NCBI GenBank assembly: GCA_021811865.1 | Contig: JAKAQB010000143.1 | Span: forward strand, 1-5,566 | DNA: 5,566 bases | Source: Actinomycetes bacterium | Lineage (GTDB): Bacteria; Actinomycetota; Acidimicrobiia; Acidimicrobiales; Palsa-688 | Reading direction: 5' to 3' | In this document: piece after piece, positions 1 to 5,392 of the stretch | Position numbering within the stretch: position 1 is the stretch's first letter | Layout of the letters: every line of letters begins with the position of its first letter | Program-made: the position numbers and the translations under genes | Notes under the pieces: generated by a model | Told to the model about the DNA's origin: nothing | Databases searched by the model: none | Seen by the model: the letters and a program-made list of their open reading frames with translations, nothing else

Positions 1-2
1 AC

Positions 3-119
3 CTCGACAACGTCGCATTCCTGCTCAACAACCGGCCCCGCGAAACCCTCGGATTCCTGAAACCATCCGAGAAGCTGAACATGCTACTATTGGAACACGG
101 TGACGCTGCCACCGCCTGA
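3..119 (+). CDS. IS30-family transposase, C-terminal fragment (5' end outside window)
   Basis: This is the tail of a DDE transposase that would cut and join the ends of an IS30-type insertion sequence. Only the last 38 codons are present, entering from the left edge and stopping at TGA 117-119. The segment FLLNNRPRETLGFLKPSEK closely follows the conserved end of IS30 transposases, where an LNNRPRKTLGW-like stretch is followed by a P-[AS]-E helix and a leucine-rich end. The catalytic residues lie upstream, outside the window. In actinobacterial IS30 elements the last codons commonly overlap the right terminal inverted repeat, so the element probably ends near 115-130. The left end is not visible, so neither the repeat nor a target duplication can be confirmed. 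Whether the full transposase is intact cannot be judged. The family call rests on the motif only. Confidence 0.85.
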   Translation, partial: LDNVAFLLNNRPRETLGFLKPSEKLNMLLLEHGDAATA

Positions 120-219
120 AATCGCCCACCTTCAGCCAGCCGTACGCGTCGCGGTAGTAGCGCTCGGTCGTCCGCTCGCCGTTGAACGTGATGCAGTAGC
201 TGTCGTTGGTCTTCTTCAT
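120..219 (-). pseudogene. 5' fragment of an unrecognised gene, apparently cut by the IS30 element
   Basis: Reading leftward from ATG 219-217, about 33 codons look like real protein: MKKTNDSYCITF, then NGERTTERYYRDAYGWLK. The reading then enters the end of the IS30 transposase and continues as low-complexity antisense residues to a stop at 27-25. The change in character at about 120-130 fits a gene whose 3' part was removed or displaced by insertion. I do not recognise the family. The RYYRDAYGW stretch loosely recalls the start of glyoxalase/VOC domains, but this is too weak to assign. No good ribosome binding site precedes the ATG, and the same frame is open further upstream, so the start may be wrong. 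The fragment lies downstream of the DJ-1/PfpI gene on the same strand, with 89 bp between them. Confidence 0.35.
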
Positions 220-308
220 CTGGCTACGTGTCGTCCGGTATCGGGGTCCGTGTTGCATTCTGGCACTGGCCAACAACATGCCATGTCCGCCCGCGGAGCG
301 CGTACGCA

Positions 309-926
309 TCATCTTCGCCTCGTCTCGGGCGGAGGTGGTGCCGGGTCGTACTCGATGCCTCGGCGCACCTCTTGGGCTCGTTCGGTGCCGGCAAGGCGCG
401 TGACGAGGTGGAGGGCCATGTCGATCCCAGCGGAGATGCCAGCCGAGGTGATGATGTCGCCGTCGTCGACGAAGCGCTCGCCGGCTCGGACGTCGATGGT
501 CGGGTCGAGCTCGGCGAGCAGGTCGACAGAGCGCCAGTGGGTCGTGGCGGGACGGCCCGCGAGGAGACCGGCAGCGGCGTAAACCAGCGATCCCGTGCAC
601 ACGCTGGCCATCAGGGGGACATCCTGGCGCTGGCGGCGTACCCAGTCGAGCTGCGCTTGGTCGTGCAGCTGTGGTCGGGTGCCCTGGCCTCCTGGGTACA
701 CCAGCACCTCGTAGGCGGGTGCGTCGGCATAGGAGTGGTCGGCCTGGACGACGAGGCCTTTGGCGCAGCGCACCGGGCCTCCCGACGCGGAGAGGGTCGA
801 GACCCTGTGGCGGTCTTCTGGGAAGCTCCGGGTCCAGTAGGCGAGCACCTCCCAGGGACCGATGGCGTCGAGCTCCTCGACGTCGGCGAACAACACGATC
901 CCGATGTGCTTGATCTCCGCATCCAC
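309..926 (-). CDS. DJ-1/PfpI family protein, isonitrile hydratase-like
   Basis: This is a cytoplasmic class I glutamine-amidotransferase-fold protein of 205 residues. Its closest characterised relative that I recognise is Pseudomonas isonitrile hydratase, which adds water to isonitriles to give N-substituted formamides. The signatures match in order: ELDAIGPWEVL near residues 18-28, whose Asp20 corresponds to the active-site Asp; VYPGG at 76-80; the nucleophile elbow SVCTGS at 108-113 with Cys110 and Thr111; ATTHW at 127-131; SAGISAGIDMAL at 161-172; and the IEYDPAPP tail at 191-198. The length is slightly under the roughly 228 residues of the Pseudomonas enzyme, because the C-terminal extension is missing. 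Translation starts at GTG 926-924. No other in-frame start precedes the first beta strand, and a GGAG lies rather far upstream (about 16 nt). There is no signal peptide or membrane segment. The same fold also occurs in the sensor half of AraC-type regulators, but no AraC DNA-binding domain follows. The fold is certain and the substrate is inferred. Confidence 0.9.
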   Translation of the reverse strand: MDAEIKHIGIVLFADVEELDAIGPWEVLAYWTRSFPEDRHRVSTLSASGGPVRCAKGLVVQADHSYADAPAYEVLVYPGGQGTRPQLHDQAQLDWVRRQRQDVPLMASVCTGSLVYAAAGLLAGRPATTHWRSVDLLAELDPTIDVRAGERFVDDGDIITSAGISAGIDMALHLVTRLAGTERAQEVRRGIEYDPAPPPPETRRR

Positions 927-1425
927 GGTTCGATGATGCCAGCTCCGCTGGCCGTCACATCCACACGCAGAGGTGGTGTCGCCGCAAGGTCCTTCGCCGC
1001 AAGGTCCCTCGCCGCAACCGGCCGCCGTGCCGCCTCGAGCCCGCCGGTCTGGCCTGGTTCGCCGTGGCGTTGCCGGGTGCTGCCGAACGAGCGCCGGTCA
1101 GCCCTTGGAGCGCGACCCGAGGCCCTTCTGCATTGGCACCGGCGCCTGGTGGCCGGATCTATCCCCTCCACCACTGCCGCCGGTGAGGAGGCGAGCTGGG
1201 AGGCCTTGGAACGGCTCGGCTGGGTGCTTGCGGGGAAGCGGGGAGCGATTGCACCCTCGTGCGAGGGCCGCCAACGCCGCTCAACGAGCGGGCCGTGGCT
1301 CTTGCTCGGTGTCGTGCTTGGCGACGAGGGATGTGCGCCACGCCTGGAGCACGATGGCCGGGTCGCCCCCGAGGTACCCCGCGAGCGGCTATGCATGGGG
1401 AGATGCGGGCACCTGGAGCCGGTTG
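927..1425. other. Gene-poor spacer between the divergent DJ-1 and PaiB genes
   Basis: These 499 bp separate the starts of two divergent genes and should carry both promoters, though I see no convincing -35/-10 pair. Several frames are open on both strands, as expected in high-GC DNA, but their translations are Arg/Pro/Ser-rich and resemble no family. One exception is a short frame-3 stretch at about 1108-1155 reading PEALLHWHRRLVAG. It recalls the LLRWHRRLVARRW segment of integrase-core (IS3/IS481-like) transposases, but nothing on either side supports it, so it is at best a degraded scrap. A 15-bp tandem repeat lies at 979-1020 and is listed separately. Confidence 0.4.
979..1020. repeat. 15-bp tandem repeat, about 2.8 copies
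   Basis: The unit TCGCCGCAAGGTCCT occurs at 979-993, again at 994-1008 with a single change (last base C), and partially at 1009 onward as TCGCCGCAA before diverging. It lies about 55 bp upstream of the DJ-1/PfpI gene start. Because the unit is a multiple of three it could lie inside coding sequence: on the minus strand it would encode RDLAAKDLAA. No gene is supported there. It may be simple slippage expansion. Confidence 0.7.
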
Positions 1426-2125
1426 ATGTACCTGCCGAAGCACTTCCGTGCTGGGGACGACGACGTGCGGGCTCTGCTCGCAGGGATCGGTACGGCCGAT
1501 CTCGTGACGGTGACCGAGGCCGGACTCCTCGCCACCTTCCTTCCCCTTCTCTACGACCCCGGCGACGCTTCCGCGGCACCTGCGGTCCCCCGAGCGCGGG
1601 GCGCCACCACGGCCGCTGCCTGCAGGGGGGTCGCGGCCGGCGCCTCTGCTCCCGCCGACGCCACGGTCGCCGAGCCGAGCCGCATCGGCGGGGCGCTCCT
1701 CGGCCACGTGGCCCGCGCGAACCCGCAGTGGTCCACCCCGGCGATCGGCGAGGCGATGGTCATCGTCCACGGCCCCGACGCCTACGTGTCGCCGTCGTGG
1801 TACCCGTCGAAGGCCGAGCACGGCAAGGTCGTGCCGACCTGGAACTACACCACCTTCCACGTCTACGGCCGCCTCGTCGTCCACGACGAGACGGTCTGGG
1901 TGGAGCTGCTCGTCCGCCGTCTGACCGAGCGTCACGAGGCGGGCCGGCCGAGCCCGTGGTCCGTCGACGACGCGCCCGGGCCATTCGTCGCCGGCCAGGT
2001 CCGCTCGATCGTCGGCGTCGAGGTGGTGATCACCCGCTTCGAGGCCAAGGCCAAGTGGAGCCAGAACCGGCCGGCTGGACGCGCTCGACGCCCTCCGACG
2101 CGCCCGGCGTGCAGGGGGCGGCTGA
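1426..2125 (+). pseudogene. paiB: PaiB-family FMN-binding negative transcriptional regulator, frameshifted near its C terminus
   Basis: PaiB proteins have the FMN-binding split-barrel fold. In Bacillus subtilis PaiB is linked to control of sporulation and degradative-enzyme genes; the biochemical role in actinobacteria is not settled. The start ATG 1426 has GGAG seven bases upstream and gives the canonical opening MYLPKHF. The family signatures follow: GHVARANPQW near 93-102, AYVSPSWYPSK near 119-129, GKVVPTWNY near 133-141, RLTERHEAGR near 165-174, and the IVG-VITRFEAK-KWSQNRP end near 195-215. After SQNRP (about 2071) the family-like sequence continues in frame 2 as LDALDALRRARR and stops at TGA 2123-2125. 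One base is therefore in excess, or two are missing, around 2068-2076. Without correction, frame 1 runs on to 3099. An Ala-rich stretch at residues about 47-86 is longer than the usual linker. The core fold is complete, so the shift may be a recent mutation or a sequencing error. Confidence 0.85.
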
Positions 2126-2553
2126 CCCTCGCGCAGGGCAGGCTCCTCCGGGCAAGATGCGCTCACGTCGAACAGATGATCGGTCTCCGCCGGGGACGGC
2201 GACCCCCTCATCGCACCGTTGCGACCGACGCAGCGAGCCTGGCGCTCTTCGGCTCGCAGTTGTTGGAGAACAGGTCGCTCCCGGACTGGCCGAGCATCGG
2301 TCGCGCCCGCTCGGCAGAGAGCACTCGCGCTCATGGCCGCGCGCCGAGTGGAGCCCTCCGCGTTCGTCGAAGCCATTGGTGCCACCTTCACCGTCCTCGC
2401 AGACCTTGGCGACAACCCTCCGCTTGGAGGTCGATCCCGAGAGTGCTCACACGCGAGGCTGGTAGCCGAGCCGGCACTGCGACAGCTCGGTGTAGCGAGC
2501 GGGCTCGTCTTCACAGGACTTCACTTGCTCGCCGGTGGGGTCGAGGGGTCGCG
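2126..2553. other. Unassigned stretch between broken paiB and the replication-relaxation fragment
   Basis: This stretch should hold the N-terminal winged-helix half of the replication-relaxation protein if that gene were whole, but I find no such sequence in any frame. The most protein-like reading is plus frame 2 from ATG 2333 to about 2540, with segments such as VEPSAFVEAIGATF and LRQLGVASGLVFTG, alternating hydrophobic residues and few stops. I do not recognise it, and no ribosome binding site clearly supports its start. It may be a fragment of another gene or a chance open frame in GC-rich DNA. The minus-strand frames that are open here look like shadow translations. Confidence 0.35.
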
Positions 2554-3065
2554 ATGTGCACGCTCGCGCCGCTCAGGCGCACCAGGTCCTCCTGCTCGGG
2601 CACCAGCCCCTACCACTTCACCCTTGGTGCGGCCGGCGCCGCGGTCATCGCCACCCAACGGGGCGTCACCGTGGCCGAGCTCGGCTGGCACAAACAGACC
2701 GCCACCGCGCTCTCGACCAACCGCCAGCTCGCCCACCTCGTCGGCTGCAACGGCGTCTTCACCCGCCTCATCCGCTCGGCGCGCACCCGGCCCGGCTGCC
2801 AGCTGGCCGAGTGGTGGTCGCCCGGCGCTGCGCGGCGGTGTGGGGCGAGTTCGTCCGCCCCGACGCCTATGCCGTCTGGGTCGAGGCGAGCGTGCGGCTT
2901 CCGTTCTGCTTCGAGTACGAGACCGGCACCGGGACCCTCGCCTGCCTCGCCGGAAAGCTCGACGGCTACGCTCGCCTCGTCCGGGCCGTCGGACATCCCA
3001 CCTGGGTCCTCTTCGTCTTCCCCTCGCTCGGCCGCGACTTTGATGTCAAGGCCGACGGACGGTGA
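2554..3065 (+). pseudogene. Replication-relaxation family protein, N-terminally truncated and frameshifted
   Basis: Members of this family (Replic_Relax) are encoded on actinobacterial plasmids and integrative elements, usually near conjugation coupling-ATPase genes; their exact activity is unproven. Frame 1 gives APLRRTRSS then SPYHFTLGAAGAAVIA, VAELGWHKQ, RQLAHLVGCNGVFTRL and a Pro-Gly-rich turn ending in AEWWS, all typical of the family. The match then moves to frame 3 at about 2815-2823 (RRCAAVWGEFVRPDAY, then FEYETGTGTLA, KLDGYARL) and ends at TGA 3063-3065. This is a frameshift inside the conserved part. The FEYETGT and KLDGY motifs are the strongest signature. Only about 170 residues are present against roughly 300 for the family, and the N-terminal winged helix is absent. 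ATG 2554 has GAGGGG five bases upstream and could start a truncated product, but the frameshift would still spoil it. I infer a dead remnant of a plasmid or ICE. Confidence 0.8.
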
Positions 3066-3223
3066 ACGGCCATCGTTTTCTCGATCGGAGACTGGGTGAC
3101 GCCACGAACACCACGCCTGGTGCCAGGTGGACCAGCCGGTCCGACCAGGAAGGGGCCCTCTGTTTCAGGGGCGTCCTGGCGGTCTCGACGGACCACGAAG
3201 CTACGGAGCCCGTGCAGCGCCAT

Positions 3224-3847
3224 CTACCGCTGAGGTGCTGATCGTCGTCGCGTGGGCGTTCGCTTCGCTTCCGCGGTGAGCAGCCTGTCGGCAAGTGCTC
3301 GGGCCTGCTGGCCGGCGGTCGGGGCGCCGTCGATGGCGCTGATGACCGTGGCCCCCTCGATCAGGATGAGCAGCTGGGCGGCGAGGTGTTGTGGGTCGGG
3401 GAACGCCGCCTCGGTGAGCGAGGCGGTGAGGAAGTCCCGGTATGCCTGGAGATGCTGGCGAGCCAGCCGCGTGACGGTCGGGTTCGAGGCCCGCTGCTCG
3501 GCTGCCGCGTTGAGGATCGCGCAGCCGCGAAAGTCGTCTTGGGCGTACCACTCGAGGAGCAGGTCGAACACGCCGAGGATGCGTTCTCGTCCCGGCGGGA
3601 GCTGAGCGGTGCCCTCGGTCAGCCAGCGGTGGACGTGCTCGCTGCGGTAGGCCAGGGTCGCCTCGACCAGGCCGTCCTTGGAGCCGAAGTTCTTGTAGAT
3701 CGACGCCTTCGAGGCGCGCGCCTCCACGGCGATGTCAGCGACGCCGACCGCAGCGATCCCGCGCTGGGAGAAGATCCGCTCGGAGATCTCCATGATGCGG
3801 CTACGGGTGGCGGCGGGGTCGATCTCCGCTCCTGGTTTGACCGGCAT
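3224..3847 (-). CDS. TetR/AcrR-family transcriptional repressor
   Basis: This is a 207-residue one-component regulator that presumably represses its divergent neighbour and itself. The N-terminal helix-turn-helix domain spans about residues 14-60. Its recognition region reads VADIAVEARASKASIYKNFGSKDGL, the standard TetR signature, here with YKNFGSKDGL in place of the more common YRHFPSKEAL. The C-terminal ligand and dimer domain carries DDFRGCAILNAAAE at 104-117, a pattern seen in one branch of TetR proteins; the ligand cannot be predicted. I place the start at ATG 3847-3845, which has GAAGGG about nine bases upstream. The in-frame ATG at 3856 would sit almost on top of that ribosome binding site. 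The frame is open far upstream, to 4588, but that part is antisense to the neighbouring flavoprotein. The stop is TAG 3226-3224. Two palindromes in the divergent spacer are its likely operators. Confidence 0.93.
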   Translation of the reverse strand: MPVKPGAEIDPAATRSRIMEISERIFSQRGIAAVGVADIAVEARASKASIYKNFGSKDGLVEATLAYRSEHVHRWLTEGTAQLPPGRERILGVFDLLLEWYAQDDFRGCAILNAAAEQRASNPTVTRLARQHLQAYRDFLTASLTEAAFPDPQHLAAQLLILIEGATVISAIDGAPTAGQQARALADRLLTAEAKRTPTRRRSAPQR

Positions 3848-3931
3848 CGGGCGCATCCCTTCGTCGCTGGGCTGGCCTCGCGTGTTGCGTGCGGGTTCCC
3901 GCCTGGCGACGGACCCATCCCGGCCAGGATA

Positions 3932-3945
3932 GTACCGTTCGTTAC
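3932..3945. promoter_or_regulatory. TetR operator site A (tetR-side)
   Basis: GTACCGTTCGTTAC is a 6-2-6 palindrome with one mismatched pair. It is 12/14 identical to site B, which begins exactly 28 bp further on. It overlaps TACTAT read on the minus strand (3934-3929), a probable -10 box for the TetR gene, so binding here would give autoregulation. Sites of this size, paired in a divergent spacer, are typical TetR-family operators. Binding is inferred, not shown. Confidence 0.75.
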
Positions 3946-3946
3946 C

Positions 3947-3976
3947 TTGACCGAAGTGGGTACCGCTCGGTACTAT
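3947..3976 (+). promoter_or_regulatory. Promoter of the PNPOx-like gene, leaderless
   Basis: TTGACC (3947-3952) and TACTAT (3971-3976) form a good sigma-70-type -35/-10 pair with an 18-bp spacer. Transcription should begin about seven bases after the -10, at about 3983-3984. That is the GTG start codon of the flavoprotein, so the mRNA would have no leader. There is no ribosome binding site before that GTG, which agrees. Leaderless mRNAs are common in actinobacteria. The -10 lies largely inside operator site B. Confidence 0.75.
3960..3973. promoter_or_regulatory. TetR operator site B (flavoprotein-side)
   Basis: GTACCGCTCGGTAC is a perfect 6-2-6 palindrome that overlaps the first bases of the TACTAT -10 box of the flavoprotein gene. 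The outer flanks of sites A and B also form a perfect 10-bp inverted repeat: GATAGTACCG at 3928-3937 and CGGTACTATC at 3968-3977. The whole spacer is therefore roughly symmetric, with one -10 box at each end. A repressor bound to both sites would shut both promoters. Confidence 0.8.
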
Positions 3977-3983
3977 CTTCGGT

Positions 3984-4838
3984 GTGGACATCTTCGGGTA
4001 CGAGTACCACGAGGGCGAACGCCAGATCCAAGACGCAGGGGGCGTCCACCATGCCGCCGATCTGCTCGCCGAGATGGTCGTGCCGGCTATCTCGGCCGGT
4101 GCGCAGGCGTTCCTGGGCAGCGTCGACGTGGTCGCGCTGGCCGGGATCGACAGGCGAGGGCGGTGCTGGGCGACGCTCCTGGGCGGGCTGAGCGGATCGG
4201 TGATCGCGACCAGCACGGCGGTCGCGCTCGGCGCTCCTGGTGGGAGCGACCCGCTCGGCGAGCTTGCACCAGGTGACCAGGTCGGGATGGTCGCGATCGA
4301 CATGCCAGCTCGCCAGCGGCTGCGGGTCAACGGCATCGTGATCGCCGCCAGCGCCACGTGCCTGACCGTCGAGGTACGAGAGGCGTATGGCAACTGCCGC
4401 AAGTACATCGACACCGAGCGGATGATCGGGCCAACGGCCTCGGCTGAGTCGCTGGAGCGGTCCTCGCTGTCACGCGAGGACGCCGTGCTCGTCGCGAGCA
4501 CCACCACCTTCTTCATCGGCTCCGCGCACCCCGACCGTGGCGCGGACTGCTCACATCGAGGCGGCCCGGCGGGGTTCGTGCAGGTCACGAGCCCGACCAG
4601 CCTCTCCTTCCCTGACTACCCGGGCAACAACATGTACAACACGCTCGGGAACCTGCTCGTCAACCCCTCGGTCGGGTTGGTGATCCCCGACCCCGACGGG
4701 CGGCACCTACAGATCACCGGGACCGCGACCCTCCAGATCGGCGAGCCGAACGAGCACACCCGCACCGGCCGCGCCGTCAGTGTCGAGATCGACGAGATCC
4801 GCCGCCCGATCACCGACACGCCCGTTCGGCCACTGTGA
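3984..4838 (+). CDS. Pyridoxamine 5'-phosphate oxidase family flavoprotein (FMN split barrel)
   Basis: This is a cytoplasmic protein of 284 residues from a branch of the PNPOx-like split-barrel family that is annotated only by fold. Members may bind FMN or F420, and their substrate is mostly unknown. The opening YHEGERQIQDAGG (8-20) matches the FHEGE-AVQ-RAG start of this branch. The first barrel segment follows at about 47-80 (VVALAGIDRRGRCWATLL), then DMPARQRLRVNG at 106-117 and EAYGNCRKYI at 133-142, a family hallmark. The second half has STTTFFIGSAHPDRGADCSHRGG at 172-194 and FPDYPGNNMYNTLGNL at 209-224. In some relatives this module is fused to a ferredoxin-reductase and 2Fe-2S part; here it stands alone. 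It starts at GTG 3984, which coincides with the predicted transcription start, so it is probably leaderless. The divergent TetR gene is its likely repressor. An electrophile- or oxidant-responsive detoxification role is only a guess. Confidence 0.9.
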   Translation: MDIFGYEYHEGERQIQDAGGVHHAADLLAEMVVPAISAGAQAFLGSVDVVALAGIDRRGRCWATLLGGLSGSVIATSTAVALGAPGGSDPLGELAPGDQVGMVAIDMPARQRLRVNGIVIAASATCLTVEVREAYGNCRKYIDTERMIGPTASAESLERSSLSREDAVLVASTTTFFIGSAHPDRGADCSHRGGPAGFVQVTSPTSLSFPDYPGNNMYNTLGNLLVNPSVGLVIPDPDGRHLQITGTATLQIGEPNEHTRTGRAVSVEIDEIRRPITDTPVRPL

Positions 4839-4990
4839 GCAAGGTGGGCGGCGAGCCGGTGACCGTGGCCCGCATGGATGCGCTGCGGCGCATCGCACGA
4901 CCCGAACGAGCAGCGGGCTGTTTCTCGGGATTTGCTCAGCGTGCCCTACGCATGCCTGCGCAGGGTGTGCGCGGCGCACGTGACCGCTGA
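4835..4990 (+). CDS. Small ORF overlapping the flavoprotein stop, possibly a truncated gene start
   Basis: GTG 4835 overlaps the flavoprotein stop (GTGA), a common sign of translational coupling. It opens a frame of 51 codons ending at TGA 4988-4990. The first ~28 residues (VSKVGGEPVTVARMD, then ALRRIARPERAAG) look protein-like. The rest, rich in Cys, Gly and Arg, does not. I do not recognise the product. It could be the stump of a once longer second gene of the operon, lost when the region to the right was rearranged, or chance. No domain is visible. Confidence 0.25.
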   Translation: MSKVGGEPVTVARMDALRRIARPERAAGCFSGFAQRALRMPAQGVRGARDR

Positions 4991-5320
4991 GCTGCGACTT
5001 TACAGCGGTTGGCCCATGGGCGGTGCCAACCGAGGTGCGCTTGCTCCTGCGTGCATAGGGCATGCGGATGCACTGCACTGTTCAGCCCGCTGGACGGAAC
5101 CTGTGGGTGCCGAATATTCGATCAAGCTGTTGAGCTGGGGCTTTCGCTCAATCCGAGCAAACGGTAGCACCATCGCTAGGTATCGACTGAGCCTGGGTAG
5201 GAGCGGTCGTCTCACCGTCGCCGCAATCCGCCGCGCTTCCAAGGCGGAGCGAGACGTCCTCCGAAGGAACATCCTACTCAACGGGTCAGACGGCATTCTC
5301 GGGACGCACACGCTCTCATG
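4991..5320. other. Intergenic stretch without a recognisable gene
   Basis: The DNA here is visibly less GC-biased than in the flanking genes, with more A and T in possible third positions. A 147-codon plus frame (4878-5321) and several minus frames are open, but none shows a family motif, a good ribosome binding site or the regional codon bias. One stem-loop at 5006-5032 is listed separately. The composition suggests foreign or decayed DNA at the boundary before the antitoxin gene. Confidence 0.4.
5006..5032. repeat. Inverted repeat / stem-loop, 8-bp arms
   Basis: CGGTTGGC (5006-5013) and GCCAACCG (5025-5032) are perfect inverted repeats around an 11-base loop. The loop side also holds the palindrome GCCCATGGGC (5012-5021), which offers an alternative fold. 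No run of T follows, so this is not a classical intrinsic terminator. It could still act as a weak terminator or mRNA 3' end for the flavoprotein transcript about 170 bp upstream, or as a protein-binding site. Confidence 0.5.
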
Positions 5321-5323
5321 ATG

Positions 5324-5370
5324 TTCGCTAGACGGTCGAGCGACATTATGCTGGACATCGACCGGTCGAG
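5324..5370 (+). promoter_or_regulatory. Probable promoter and autoregulatory operator of the antitoxin gene
   Basis: A perfect 12-bp palindrome, TCGACCGGTCGA, lies at 5358-5369. Its right half with the next base, CGGTCGAG, recurs as a direct copy at 5333-5340, exactly 30 bp (about three helical turns) upstream. Between the copies lies TATGCT (5347-5352), a plausible -10, with a weak TTCGCT (5324-5329) 17 bp before it as -35. Antitoxins of toxin-antitoxin pairs often bind such repeats in their own promoter. The promoter assignment is tentative; the palindrome and repeat are plain. Confidence 0.5.
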
Positions 5371-5392
5371 TTACACGACTGTAAGGAGAGTG

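Noticed and set aside
1108..1155. Transposase-like segment PEALLHWHRRLVAG
   Set aside because: Resemblance to integrase-core transposases is limited to about a dozen residues and neither flank continues the match.
228..2465. 745-codon plus-strand frame
   Set aside because: It is antisense to the DJ-1/PfpI gene and then runs out of frame through paiB; Arg/Gly/Pro-rich with no family motif except a doubtful transposase-like scrap.
1159..2514. 451-codon minus-strand frame
   Set aside because: Antisense to the clear PaiB motifs; shadow frame with no recognisable domain.
3066..3223. Possible terminator hairpins between the converging replication-relaxation fragment and TetR
   Set aside because: Small stems such as GGACC-agcc-GGTCC and CCTGG-tg-CCAGG exist, but they are short, some with bulges or tight loops, and have no T-run; not distinguishable from chance in GC-rich DNA.
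3848..4588. Long N-terminal extension of the TetR frame
   Set aside because: Antisense to the well-supported flavoprotein and crossing its promoter; the ribosome binding site and TetR domain start support 3847.
4878..5321. 147-codon plus-strand frame
   Set aside because: No motif, no ribosome binding site, codon use unlike the neighbours.
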